DNA from: DATKZM01 sp035527975
Lineage (GTDB): Bacteria > Pseudomonadota > Alphaproteobacteria > JAPULJ01
Assembly (NCBI GenBank): GCA_035527975.1
Contig: DATKZM010000088.1
Span: 164,544-228,543 of the forward strand
Reading direction: 5' to 3'
DNA: 64,000 nt
Under the pieces are notes generated by a model. It searched no databases and was not told the origin of the DNA. It saw only the letters and a list, made by a program, of their open reading frames with translations. This document shows positions 26,089 to 33,753 of this stretch, piece after piece. A program made the translations under genes and the position numbers. The first letter of the stretch is position 1; each line of letters starts with the position of its first letter.

Positions 26089-27105
26089 ATGACGACGAGC
26101 CTTAGAAGCCTAACGACCGCGACGGCGATTGGCTGTTTGGCCATTGCCCTGCCGACCGCTGCCAATGCCTTAACCTGCGGCGGGGCGGCTGAAACAAAGG
26201 ATCTGACGATCATGGCCGATTGGCTGCCATGGGCGTCGCAGGGACCGATGATGGCGGCGCAACTCGCCGGCCACTACAAGGCCGAAGGCATCAATGTGAA
26301 GATCATTGCTCCGGCCAACCCGGCGGACCCGATCAAGCTGGTCGCCCGGCAGCGGGTGACGTTCAGCCTGACCTACGTTCCCGAAGTGATGATTTCGCAA
26401 GAGCGGGGTATTCCGGTGGTTGCCGTGGCCGCATCCATGCGCGTCCTGGGGTCCGGGCTGTTCTACCTTGCCAAGTCGCCGATCAAGTCGCCGAAGGATC
26501 TAAAAGGCATGACCGTCGGCGTTGGCCCGAAGCTCGATGCCCAAGCGTTTCTATCGACATTGCTTGAATCGGGCGGCTTGACGAAGAAGGACGTCAAGGT
26601 CGTCGATCCGGGCTACGCCCACGTGCCCATGGTTCTCAAGAACAAGGTACAGGCGGCGCATGGCCTGACCTTCGGCGAAGGCGTGGTCGCCGACCTGATC
26701 CTGCAGAAGCAGGGCCAGAAGAAGGTTCAGTGGCTACTCTACCGCGACCACGGCGTGCCGAATTTTTACTACCAGCTGTTCGTCGGCAACACGGACTGGG
26801 TCGCCAAGAACCCGAACACCACGTGCCGCTTCCTGCGCGCCACAGCGAAGGGTACCGAAACCTGGGTGAAGACCCCCGACGCGGCGTTGGCGGTGATCTC
26901 AAAGAAAAACAAGGCGTTCAAACCGGATCAGCATCGGGGCATTTACGTCGCCACGAAGGCTCACTGGAGGGAAAAGGACGGCACGATCTTCAAGCAAGAT
27001 CTCGCCATCTGGCAGCGCGCGCAGGATTGGGCGATGAAGAAGGGCTTGCTCAAGAAGAAAGCTGACGCGCAAGGCTATTTCACCAACGCGCATCTGCCCA
27101 AATAA
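26089..27105 (+). CDS. ABC transporter substrate-binding protein (NMT1/THI5-like)
   Basis: This 338-residue periplasmic protein starts at ATG 26089 after GAGGAGGAG. A signal peptide runs MTTSLRSLTTATAIGCLAIA and is probably cleaved after PTAANA. The family segments MADWLPWASQGPMMAAQLAG and FSLTYVPEVMISQERGIPVV are visible. Relatives bind pyrimidines, sulfonates, nitrate or aromatic acids, so the ligand is open. A strong hairpin follows at 27119-27152. It belongs with the ATPase upstream and the permease at 27604. Confidence 0.9.
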   Translation: MTTSLRSLTTATAIGCLAIALPTAANALTCGGAAETKDLTIMADWLPWASQGPMMAAQLAGHYKAEGINVKIIAPANPADPIKLVARQRVTFSLTYVPEVMISQERGIPVVAVAASMRVLGSGLFYLAKSPIKSPKDLKGMTVGVGPKLDAQAFLSTLLESGGLTKKDVKVVDPGYAHVPMVLKNKVQAAHGLTFGEGVVADLILQKQGQKKVQWLLYRDHGVPNFYYQLFVGNTDWVAKNPNTTCRFLRATAKGTETWVKTPDAALAVISKKNKAFKPDQHRGIYVATKAHWREKDGTIFKQDLAIWQRAQDWAMKKGLLKKKADAQGYFTNAHLPK

Positions 27106-27118
27106 GACACCCAAATCT

Positions 27119-27152
27119 GGCGGGGGGCCCGGCTCGCCCAGGGCCCTCCGCC
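27119..27152 (+). terminator. Strong hairpin after the ABC binding-protein gene
   Basis: GGCGGGGGGCCC (27119-27130) pairs with GGGCCCTCCGCC (27141-27152) over 12 bp with one G-T wobble and a 10-nt loop, followed by TCTTTG. It probably causes partial termination or protects the upstream mRNA, raising binding-protein levels over the downstream genes. Confidence 0.7.
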
Positions 27153-27193
27153 TCTTTGTTCATTTGATACGCAATCAATTGCAGGAGGGATCA

Positions 27194-27592
27194 ATGGCAC
27201 GCAGCGGCCGCGAAGAATACCGAGTCGAGGGCCTGAATGAACCCATCAGCCACTACACGGACGCGGTTCGCTTCGGCGATTTGCTGTTCATCTCCGGCTG
27301 CGCGCCGATCGATGGCGACATGAACCTGGTCGGCGGCGACGACGTCGCCGCACAGGCGCGCAAGACATTGGAGAATATCGGCGCCATCCTCAAAACAGCT
27401 GGTGCTTCTTTCGCCGACATTCTCAAGGTCACCGTCTACCTGCTCGACGTCGACGACCGCCATGCCATCAACCCTGTGCGCCAGGAGTTCTTCGGCGACG
27501 CCAAGCCGGCCAGCACGCTGATCGGGATCAAACAACTCGCCATCCCGGGCATGAAGATCGAAATCGAGGCGGTGGCCGGGATTCCCGGGTAG
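27194..27592 (+). CDS. RidA/YjgF-family protein
   Basis: This 132-residue RidA-family trimeric protein starts at ATG 27194 after AGGAGGGATCA. The FISGCAPID and VTVYLLDVDDRHAINPVRQEFF blocks are typical, as is the C-terminal IEIEAVAGIPG. The catalytic arginine of classical RidA (R-x-x in the 100-110 region) is not obvious: ASTLIGIKQLAIPG has lysine where archetypes often have arginine and so may not be an enamine deaminase. It sits between an ABC binding protein and its permease. A role in handling enamine or imine ring-cleavage products is plausible. Confidence 0.88.
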   Translation: MARSGREEYRVEGLNEPISHYTDAVRFGDLLFISGCAPIDGDMNLVGGDDVAAQARKTLENIGAILKTAGASFADILKVTVYLLDVDDRHAINPVRQEFFGDAKPASTLIGIKQLAIPGMKIEIEAVAGIPG

Positions 27593-27603
27593 CGTTCGCA
27601 CAT

Positions 27604-28452
27604 ATGCCCCCCCGACAACCCTCGCAACGGATAGCGAAGAAGACCGTGGCAACGAGCAATCGCAGACGAAACCGCTTTATCAAGGCAGTGCTTGCCGGGG
27701 TCCCGGCCGCGGTCGCGATCGGCTTCATCGTCGTCTTCTGGGAGCTCTTTCTCGTGATTACGGGCGAGGAGGAATATGTCCTGCCGCCGCTCTCGAAAAT
27801 TCTTACTGTATTTGTTTCCCAGGCCAAGGAGCAGTTCCTGCCCAATGCCTGGGTCACGCTTCAGGAAATGCTGATCGGCTTCGGCATCGGCGTCTCCACG
27901 GGGTTGATACTGGGTTCGCTGATCTTTCACTTCAAACTGATCCGCCAGGCTTTGCTTCCGCTGGTCATCAGCTCCCAGGCCATCCCGGTCATCGCCATCG
28001 CGCCGATCTTGATTATCTGGTTCGGTTTCGGCGCCACACCCAAGATCATCGTGGTTGCTCTGATCACCTTTTTCCCAGTGGCGGTGAACACGATTGCAGG
28101 CTTTGAGTCGGTGGAGCGGGATGCGATCAACCTGATGAACTCGTTCGGCGCCAGCGGTTGGCAGATTTTCACCAAAGTCCGGCTGCCGGCGGCGCTGCCC
28201 TACATCTTTGCCGGCGTGCGCAATGCGGCGGCGATCAGCGCCATTGGAGCCATCGTCGGAGAATGGGTCGGCGCCCATGAGGGGTTGGGCCCGGTTATCA
28301 TTGCGGCCAATTCCGGCTTCAATACCGATGTGGTGTTCGCGGCAATCTTCTATCTCGCGATCATGGCGGTGGGCATGTTCCTGATCGTCGGTCTGATCGC
28401 GCGGCTGGCGATGCCCTGGTACTACCTGTCGCGCACCAAACGGCGGGTCTGA
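27604..28452 (+). CDS. ABC transporter permease, NitT/TauT type
   Basis: This 282-residue inner-membrane permease has about six hydrophobic helices and the cytoplasmic EAA-type coupling loop NSFGASGWQIFTKVRLPAAL. The segment IAPILIIWFGFGATPKI is diagnostic of the nitrate/taurine permease group. A basic N-terminus (RRRNRF) precedes the first helix. It starts 11 bp after the RidA gene and completes the importer with the ATPase at 25232 and the binding protein at 26089. The alpha/beta hydrolase follows 35 bp later. Confidence 0.9.
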   Translation: MPPRQPSQRIAKKTVATSNRRRNRFIKAVLAGVPAAVAIGFIVVFWELFLVITGEEEYVLPPLSKILTVFVSQAKEQFLPNAWVTLQEMLIGFGIGVSTGLILGSLIFHFKLIRQALLPLVISSQAIPVIAIAPILIIWFGFGATPKIIVVALITFFPVAVNTIAGFESVERDAINLMNSFGASGWQIFTKVRLPAALPYIFAGVRNAAAISAIGAIVGEWVGAHEGLGPVIIAANSGFNTDVVFAAIFYLAIMAVGMFLIVGLIARLAMPWYYLSRTKRRV

Positions 28453-28487
28453 CCGGTCGGCGCCATAATGGTCAGGAGGAGGTCTGG

Positions 28488-29306
28488 ATGGTTCTGGAAT
28501 ATCCCATAGGCGTCAGCGGCACCCTGACCCGCGTGTTGGAAACCGGTGCCGGCAGCAGCACCGCCGTGTTCCTGCATGGCCTCGGTGCCCGGGCCGACCG
28601 CTGGCGCCGGAACCTCGAAGCCATCGCCGATGCCGGCTACCGCTGCCTGGCGCTGGACCTGCCCGGCCATGGCTTCGCCAGCAAAACTCCGGATTTCGAC
28701 TATAGCGTGCCCGGCTTTGCCGATTTCGTGCTGGCCATCCTAAAAGCGCTGGAGGTCGACCGGTTTCACCTGATCGGGACCTCGCTGGGCGGCCACGTCT
28801 CCGGCTGGATCGCCGCGCACCATCCGGGCCAAGTCGCTTCGCTGGCAATGGTCGGGACGCTCGGCCTTGTCCCCATCGGCCGCGAGGCCGGCGCGGCCAT
28901 TCGCGACAGCGTCCGCGCCACCGGCCGGGCCGACATCGAAAACAAGCTGAAATTTGTGCTCCACGACCCCGCGGAGGTCACGTCTGGATGGATCGAGGAG
29001 GAATACCGGATCAACAACTCTCCAGGCGCCGACGGTGCCTTCGAGCGATTGGGGGATTATATCGCCGAAGAGGTCGACCAGCACAATGTCGGCGAAAAAC
29101 TGGCCGGACTTAAGGAGCGGCCTCCGATCATGCTGGTCTGGGGCCGTCAGGACGGCGCCGTGCCGCCGTCGGTCGGCGAAAAGGGACGCGCGCTCCTGGG
29201 CGATGTTCCGTTGCTGATGATCGATCCTGCCGGCCACGCGCCTTATTTCGAGCAGCCGGGGCAGTTCAACGGCCCGGTGATCGATTTTCTGCAGCAGGCC
29301 GGTTGA
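28488..29306 (+). CDS. Alpha/beta hydrolase
   Basis: This 272-residue alpha/beta hydrolase has the oxyanion region HGLGARADRW, the nucleophile elbow GTSLGGH, an acid in WGRQDGAVP and a base in GHAPYFEQP, so the triad is complete. The spacing resembles meta-cleavage-product (C-C) hydrolases and the RutD-like group. AGGAGG precedes ATG 28488. As last gene of the ABC/RidA operon it probably hydrolyses the imported compound or a ring-fission product. Substrate is unknown. Confidence 0.9.
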   Translation: MVLEYPIGVSGTLTRVLETGAGSSTAVFLHGLGARADRWRRNLEAIADAGYRCLALDLPGHGFASKTPDFDYSVPGFADFVLAILKALEVDRFHLIGTSLGGHVSGWIAAHHPGQVASLAMVGTLGLVPIGREAGAAIRDSVRATGRADIENKLKFVLHDPAEVTSGWIEEEYRINNSPGADGAFERLGDYIAEEVDQHNVGEKLAGLKERPPIMLVWGRQDGAVPPSVGEKGRALLGDVPLLMIDPAGHAPYFEQPGQFNGPVIDFLQQAG

Positions 29307-29322
29307 TCCGGCCGGCGGCATA

Positions 29323-30684
29323 CTACCAGTTGCGACCGTCCAGTTCGGTGACCCGCTCGCGCGTGTAGAGATCGTTCCACATATTGTAGGAGAAGTCGCT
29401 GATCAGGCGTGGGTCGGGCTCGGCCGGATCCACGTCGACGATCTTGCCGCCCAGCCAGACCACATCGATCGCGTCCGGATCCTGCAGCACCGCCACATTC
29501 GCCAATGGATCGCCGTTCACGATCACCATATCCGCCCAGCGGCCGACCTCGATCGCGCCCAGCTTGCTGCCGTTGCGCAGGAACTTGGCCGCATGGAAGG
29601 TTGCACAACGCAACGCCTCGCCCGGTGAGAAACCCAGATGCTTGACGAAGATCTCGATCTCACGGGCATGCCATTCGCCGTAAGGGGTGATGGCAAATCC
29701 TGAATCCGTGCCGGTCATGAAGGTCGCGCCGGCCTTGCGTGCTTTGGTCAGGACCTCGCAGGCGATTTCAAACTCCTCCCGGTTCGCATCCACATAACCA
29801 GGCCAGGCGCCATCGCCCGGACGCGAGAACTCGATGTTGTTGTAAAGCAGCGTCAGCGTCGGGCAGAGCGCGCAGTCATTCGCCAAGACCGCGTCGAGGC
29901 CTTCGTCGTTCATCCATGAGGTGTGGAAGATGAGGTCCGCCGAGGCGCGGGCAGAGGAAAGCGTCGCCTCGGCGCCGCGCGCGTGAACCGCCACCCGTTT
30001 GCCCAGACGGTGCGCCTCGGTAAACATCGCCATCGTCTCGTCCTGATTGAAGGCCGCCATCAGCCCGCCGAATTCGGTGACGCCGGTGGGGTCGAGCGCC
30101 TTGTCGCCATCCATGGCGAACTTGATGAAATCCACCCCGTCCTTGACCTGAACCCGGATCTCCTCAATCGCCTCGGACGGGCTGTGCACCAGATGGCCAA
30201 TCGAGGTGACGGGCTGGCCGATCCAGGTCGGATACCAGTCGGTCAGCCCCTGGCGGCTGGTCACATAAGGCCCTGCCGTGGTGATGCGGGGGCCGACGAA
30301 AAGCCCGGCGTCGATTGCATTGCGGATCGACAGCGTCACCCGCGAGGCGTCACCGGGATTGGCCAGCGAGGTATAGCCGTTGCGCAGGCAGCGCTGGGCG
30401 AAATTCAGCCCGCGGATCGCCTTGAATTCCACCGCACCGTAAATGTCGATGTCTTCTTCGGTCTTGGCGTTGCCGTAGGCCAGATGCGTGTGAACGTCGA
30501 TCAGCCCCGGCATGACGAAGCGGTCGCTGTAGTCGACAACCTCATCGTCCTGGGCGGCGGCCGGCGCGCCGTCGGTTGGGCCGACATAGCTGAAGGCACC
30601 GTCTTCGATCACCACGGTGTGGTTTGAGCGCGCCTCTACGTCCAGCGCCGTAAACAGCATTCCACACCTAAGATGCGTGCTCAT
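29323..30684 (-). CDS. Amidohydrolase family protein (imidazolonepropionase/prolidase-like)
   Basis: This 453-residue amidohydrolase has the metal pair in VHTHLAYG, a possible carboxylated lysine in VDFIKFAMDG, histidines in VAVHARGAE and ADLIFHTSW, and the catalytic Asp in MTGTDSGF. ATG 30684 is preferred because GGAGAG lies just upstream; an earlier ATG at 30711 has none. It converges on the alpha/beta hydrolase operon and is transcribed opposite to it. Relatives cleave cyclic amides or peptides, and the substrate is not evident. Confidence 0.9.
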   Translation of the reverse strand: MSTHLRCGMLFTALDVEARSNHTVVIEDGAFSYVGPTDGAPAAAQDDEVVDYSDRFVMPGLIDVHTHLAYGNAKTEEDIDIYGAVEFKAIRGLNFAQRCLRNGYTSLANPGDASRVTLSIRNAIDAGLFVGPRITTAGPYVTSRQGLTDWYPTWIGQPVTSIGHLVHSPSEAIEEIRVQVKDGVDFIKFAMDGDKALDPTGVTEFGGLMAAFNQDETMAMFTEAHRLGKRVAVHARGAEATLSSARASADLIFHTSWMNDEGLDAVLANDCALCPTLTLLYNNIEFSRPGDGAWPGYVDANREEFEIACEVLTKARKAGATFMTGTDSGFAITPYGEWHAREIEIFVKHLGFSPGEALRCATFHAAKFLRNGSKLGAIEVGRWADMVIVNGDPLANVAVLQDPDAIDVVWLGGKIVDVDPAEPDPRLISDFSYNMWNDLYTRERVTELDGRNW

Positions 30685-30915
30685 CGAACTCTCCATCGGG
30701 CTGTCGAACATGAAATGGTTATGTCGCGCGAAATTGTCCGGTGCCAGCGACCCGGCGTCAACAACTGCTGACCCCGAATGCTGGCATTGAGGATTGATTA
30801 TCGATGCGGATGGTCAGCCGGCCCGCTCGGCGATTGCATCGACGCCAGCGCCGAAGAGACCGCGCCGCGGCTGGCGCTCGAAGCGACGATGGCGCTTGAG
30901 GTGAGCGCGGGCCGC

Positions 30916-31206
30916 TCAGCCGCCCTCGACGATCACCTGCTCGACTTCGCCCGCGCCATTGCGCCGGTATTCGGCCGCTGCCTGGTATTCGGGCGAGCGA
31001 TGGCACGCCACTGCCCGCTCCATCGACGCGAACTCGATAACGACGAAGCGCTCGAAGTGTTCCGGGCCCTCCATGATCTGGTATTCGCCGCCTCGGGCCA
31101 GCACCTTGCCGCCATATTTCGCAAGAATGTCAGGGACTTGGTCGGTATATTTCTTGTATTCGACGGGATCGGTGATCTTCGCCCGCGCCATCCAATAGGC
31201 TGCCAT
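30916..31206 (-). CDS. DUF1330 family protein
   Basis: This 96-residue small protein has the dimeric alpha/beta-barrel DUF1330 fold, recognisable from MARAKITDPVEYKKYTDQVP and the stretch RFVVIEFASMERAVACHRSPEYQ. AAGGAGG stands 5 bp before ATG 31206, which fixes the start over an upstream in-frame ATG. Its role is unknown; relatives often sit in catabolic clusters. It is 231 bp upstream of the amidohydrolase on the same strand and diverges from the deacetylase-fold gene. Confidence 0.88.
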   Translation of the reverse strand: MAAYWMARAKITDPVEYKKYTDQVPDILAKYGGKVLARGGEYQIMEGPEHFERFVVIEFASMERAVACHRSPEYQAAAEYRRNGAGEVEQVIVEGG

Positions 31207-31387
31207 TACACCCCTCCTTCGCATTCGATCGCCCCAACCGCCGGCCGGTGGCGGGACCTGATCGATCCTGTGGTCTCGCCCCCGCGACTGGAATATTCTC
31301 TAATCCGGCTCGCAAACGGTGCAGGAACCCGATGGGACCACGACACCGCTTGAAAGCAGAACCTGCACGAAAGAGGAGCGCGCCGCC

Positions 31388-32254
31388 ATGATACTTTCAG
31401 ACCGCATCGAATATAGTGCGATGGTCGACCGCAAGCCACTGACGCTGCCCGAGGGCGGCCGCGTTGTGGTCTGGCCGATTGTGACGGTGGAGGTGTGGGA
31501 CCCTGAAAAGCCGCTTGCCCGCACGGTGCTGACGCCGCCGGGCGGCAAGATTTTCGTGCCCGACGTGCCCAATTGGAGTTGGGCAGAGTATGGCATGCGC
31601 GTTGGCTTCTGGCGCATCATGGAGGTGCTGCGGCGTAACGGCGTCACCCCGACGCTCTCGTTGAACGCGATGGTCTGCGACCGCTATCCGCGCGTGGCGG
31701 GGGCGGCGCTGGAAGCGGGCTGGGAGTTTATGGCGCACAGCTTCAAGCAGGAGCCAATGCACACGCTCGACGATGAGCGCGAGGCCATCATAAGCACGGT
31801 CGAGCGCATCGCCGCCTTCACAGGATCAAAGCCGCGCGGCTGGATGGGCCCCGGCCTCACCCAAACCCATGACACGCCCGAACTCCTGGTCGAGGCCGGG
31901 ATCGAATACGTGACCGACTGGGTGCTCGACGACCAGCCTTGCGAGATCAAGACCGCGAACGGCCCGCTCTACACCATTCCCTACACGGTCGAGCTCAACG
32001 ACATACCGATCATGTCACTGCAGAACCACCGCTCGGCGGAACTCTTCGACCGCGCGATGGATCAGTTCGAAACGCTCTACGCCGAGGGCGAAACCAATGC
32101 CCGTATCATGGCCATTGCGATCCATCCGTATATTCACGGCGTGCCCCACCGGGTCGGCCACTATGCGCGGCTGATCGAAACGCTGAAAGGCAAGCCGGGC
32201 GTGCTGTTCTGGACCGGCGATCAGATCATCGATTGGTGGAAGGACGCGCGCTAG
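31388..32254 (+). CDS. Polysaccharide-deacetylase-fold hydrolase, PuuE/cyclic-imidase-like
   Basis: This 288-residue protein has the NodB-like fold, but its sequence (VPNWSWAEYGMRVGFWRIME, WEFMAHSFKQEP, RGWMGPGLTQTHDTPELL, IHPYIHGVPHR) matches the PuuE allantoinase and cyclic-imide-hydrolase branch, not sugar deacetylases. There is no signal peptide, which agrees with a cytoplasmic small-molecule hydrolase. ATG 31388 follows AGAGGAG. The stop codon lies in a dispersed repeat (32253-32276). A cyclic ureide or imide is the likely substrate, in keeping with hydantoinase and amidohydrolases in the window. Confidence 0.86.
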   Translation: MILSDRIEYSAMVDRKPLTLPEGGRVVVWPIVTVEVWDPEKPLARTVLTPPGGKIFVPDVPNWSWAEYGMRVGFWRIMEVLRRNGVTPTLSLNAMVCDRYPRVAGAALEAGWEFMAHSFKQEPMHTLDDEREAIISTVERIAAFTGSKPRGWMGPGLTQTHDTPELLVEAGIEYVTDWVLDDQPCEIKTANGPLYTIPYTVELNDIPIMSLQNHRSAELFDRAMDQFETLYAEGETNARIMAIAIHPYIHGVPHRVGHYARLIETLKGKPGVLFWTGDQIIDWWKDAR

Positions 32255-32276
32255 ATCACCGTGACGCGATCGTGCT
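32253..32276 (-). repeat. Dispersed palindromic repeat, partial copy E (inverse orientation)
   Basis: Read on the minus strand it gives AGCACGATCGCGTCACGGTG, matching the left end of copies B and C with one or two changes. Only about 24 bp remain. It overlaps the TAG stop codon of the upstream gene. Confidence 0.6.
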
Positions 32277-32301
32277 TCAGCGTTCCGGCAATCAAGCAGA
32301 C

Positions 32302-32330
32302 AAAAAGGAAGCGGCCGATTGCGCGGCCGC
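32302..32330 (-). terminator. Rho-independent terminator of the TRAP operon
   Basis: On the minus strand the stem GCGGCCG-cgcaat-CGGCCGC (32330-32311) is followed by TTCCTTTTTG (32310-32301). It lies 31 bp beyond the stop of the TRAP binding-protein gene, the last gene of that operon, and fits a classical intrinsic terminator. Confidence 0.75.
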
Positions 32331-32360
32331 TCCCCAACTCTTTGATACATATATCGTTTT

Positions 32361-33458
32361 TTAGTTCTTGATTGCGTAGTCGACCGGGAATTTGTGACCG
32401 GCCTCCTTCATGTATTTGATGTAGGCCCGCATGATCTTGGGCATGTCGATGCCCTTCTTGGCCTTGACCGCCTGGGCGCGCTGGTTGGGCCAGTCCTTGA
32501 GTGCCACCGCCCATGCTCTCTTGGCGGCCGGGCTTATGGTCTTGATCGTCACACCAGCCTTCTTCAGCTGGGCGATGCCCCAATCGTGGTCCTTCATCGA
32601 GGTCGCCATCGAGTGCGTCTCCCACTCGCGCGCCACCTCGTCGATGATCTTGACGACGTCCTTGGGCATGCGCTTGCGCGCGCGTTGGTTCATGACCAAC
32701 ACGATCTGAACCGTGGCGCCGAAATCGGTGATGGTGTAGACGCCGCCCTTCATCGTCTCGTGGAGCTTCAGCTTGAAGTCGGTGTCGGGGAAAAGGATGA
32801 TGCCCTCGCCGACGCCAGTCTGAAGTTGCTGGGCGGCCGTGGGAATGGTCGTGCGCACGGGAATGCCACCCTTGACCCAGGGAAGGTTCGGGCCGGCGGC
32901 GAGGATCTTGCGGCCTTTCAGATCTTCAAATTTGTTCCAGTCGAACTTGGTCAGAAGCCCGTAGTTGTTGAAGCCGGAGAGGGCCAGGAGCTTCTGGTTG
33001 TAGCGCTTCTCGAAGTCCTGTTGGATCTCGGGGAACTCGTCGACGATGCGGCGGAAGACCTTGACCGACTTATTGCCGTTGGGTTCGGAGAACGGCACGA
33101 AATAGCCAAGGTTCATCGCCATCGCCTTGTCGTCGTCAAAGCAGACGCAGAAGCCGCCAATATCTAGCCGGCCGTCCTGCACGCCTTCCAGCGTGTCGAA
33201 CACTTTGACCACCGTGCCTGAATAGTGCTCGCGGAACTTGATCTTCCACTTGGTCTCCTTCTCCACCCGCGCCTTGACCCGAGGCGCGAAGAACTTCGAC
33301 ATCTCCTTCACATAGGTGATGAACGGTGGATGGCCCGAGCCCATGCGCAGGGTGATCTCATTGTCCTTGATCGAGACCGCGCCGGCGGAACCGGCAATGC
33401 CCGCCGCGGCGATTGCCGCAAGACCGACGAGCGCAGCCTTGTTGATGAATTTCGTCAC
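32361..33458 (-). CDS. TRAP transporter solute-binding protein (DctP family)
   Basis: This 365-residue periplasmic protein has a signal peptide MTKFINKAALVGLAAIAAAG ending near SAGAVS. DctP features include DIGGFCVCFDDDKAMAMN, the segment FEDLKGRKILAAGPNLPWVK and VLVMNQRARKRMPKDV. GGGAGGAAGCGACG precedes the start. It is last in a DctQ-DctM-DctP order, separated from the large permease by 295 bp that contains an 8-nt tandem repeat. A terminator follows at 32302-32330. It lacks obvious similarity to the DctP at 8438, so the substrates probably differ. Confidence 0.9.
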   Translation of the reverse strand: MTKFINKAALVGLAAIAAAGIAGSAGAVSIKDNEITLRMGSGHPPFITYVKEMSKFFAPRVKARVEKETKWKIKFREHYSGTVVKVFDTLEGVQDGRLDIGGFCVCFDDDKAMAMNLGYFVPFSEPNGNKSVKVFRRIVDEFPEIQQDFEKRYNQKLLALSGFNNYGLLTKFDWNKFEDLKGRKILAAGPNLPWVKGGIPVRTTIPTAAQQLQTGVGEGIILFPDTDFKLKLHETMKGGVYTITDFGATVQIVLVMNQRARKRMPKDVVKIIDEVAREWETHSMATSMKDHDWGIAQLKKAGVTIKTISPAAKRAWAVALKDWPNQRAQAVKAKKGIDMPKIMRAYIKYMKEAGHKFPVDYAIKN

Positions 33459-33501
33459 GTCGCTTCCTCCCGTATGTTACCCGGCCCAGGAGCCCCAGAA
33501 C

Positions 33502-33549
33502 CTGAGTGCCTGAGCGCTTGAGTATCTGAGCGCCTGGGTACCTTGGCGC
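33502..33549. repeat. Six-unit 8-nt tandem repeat in the binding-protein leader
   Basis: Six consecutive 8-mers read CTGAGTGC, CTGAGCGC, TTGAGTAT, CTGAGCGC, CTGGGTAC and CTTGGCGC, a degenerate tandem array. It lies 44-91 bp upstream of the dctP-like start on the minus-strand transcript. The remainder of the 295-bp gap shows no gene. Confidence 0.65.
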
Positions 33550-33753
33550 CAAATTTCGGCCGGGGCGTTGGTTCTTTGCCCTTCTGCCCGCCCGGCGTTG
33601 CGTCCACGGCGCGCCAATTTGAGGCATCGCGAGCCGCAATTCGCTGAAAATAACGGTCAATCCCCCGACTTTATCCCGTTATTCGTTGCCTTGAGAAGGT
33701 CGAAGTGTCGCCCGGCGCCCGGTGCGGGCGCGCTTGGGACCCGCTCGCCTACC

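Noticed and set aside
30758..31353. Plus-strand frames opposite the DUF1330 gene
   Set aside because: The minus-strand DUF1330 gene has AAGGAGG and clear family sequence; the opposite frames do not.
33502..33549. CRISPR-like array
   Set aside because: Units are 8 nt with no spacers and no cas genes are present.
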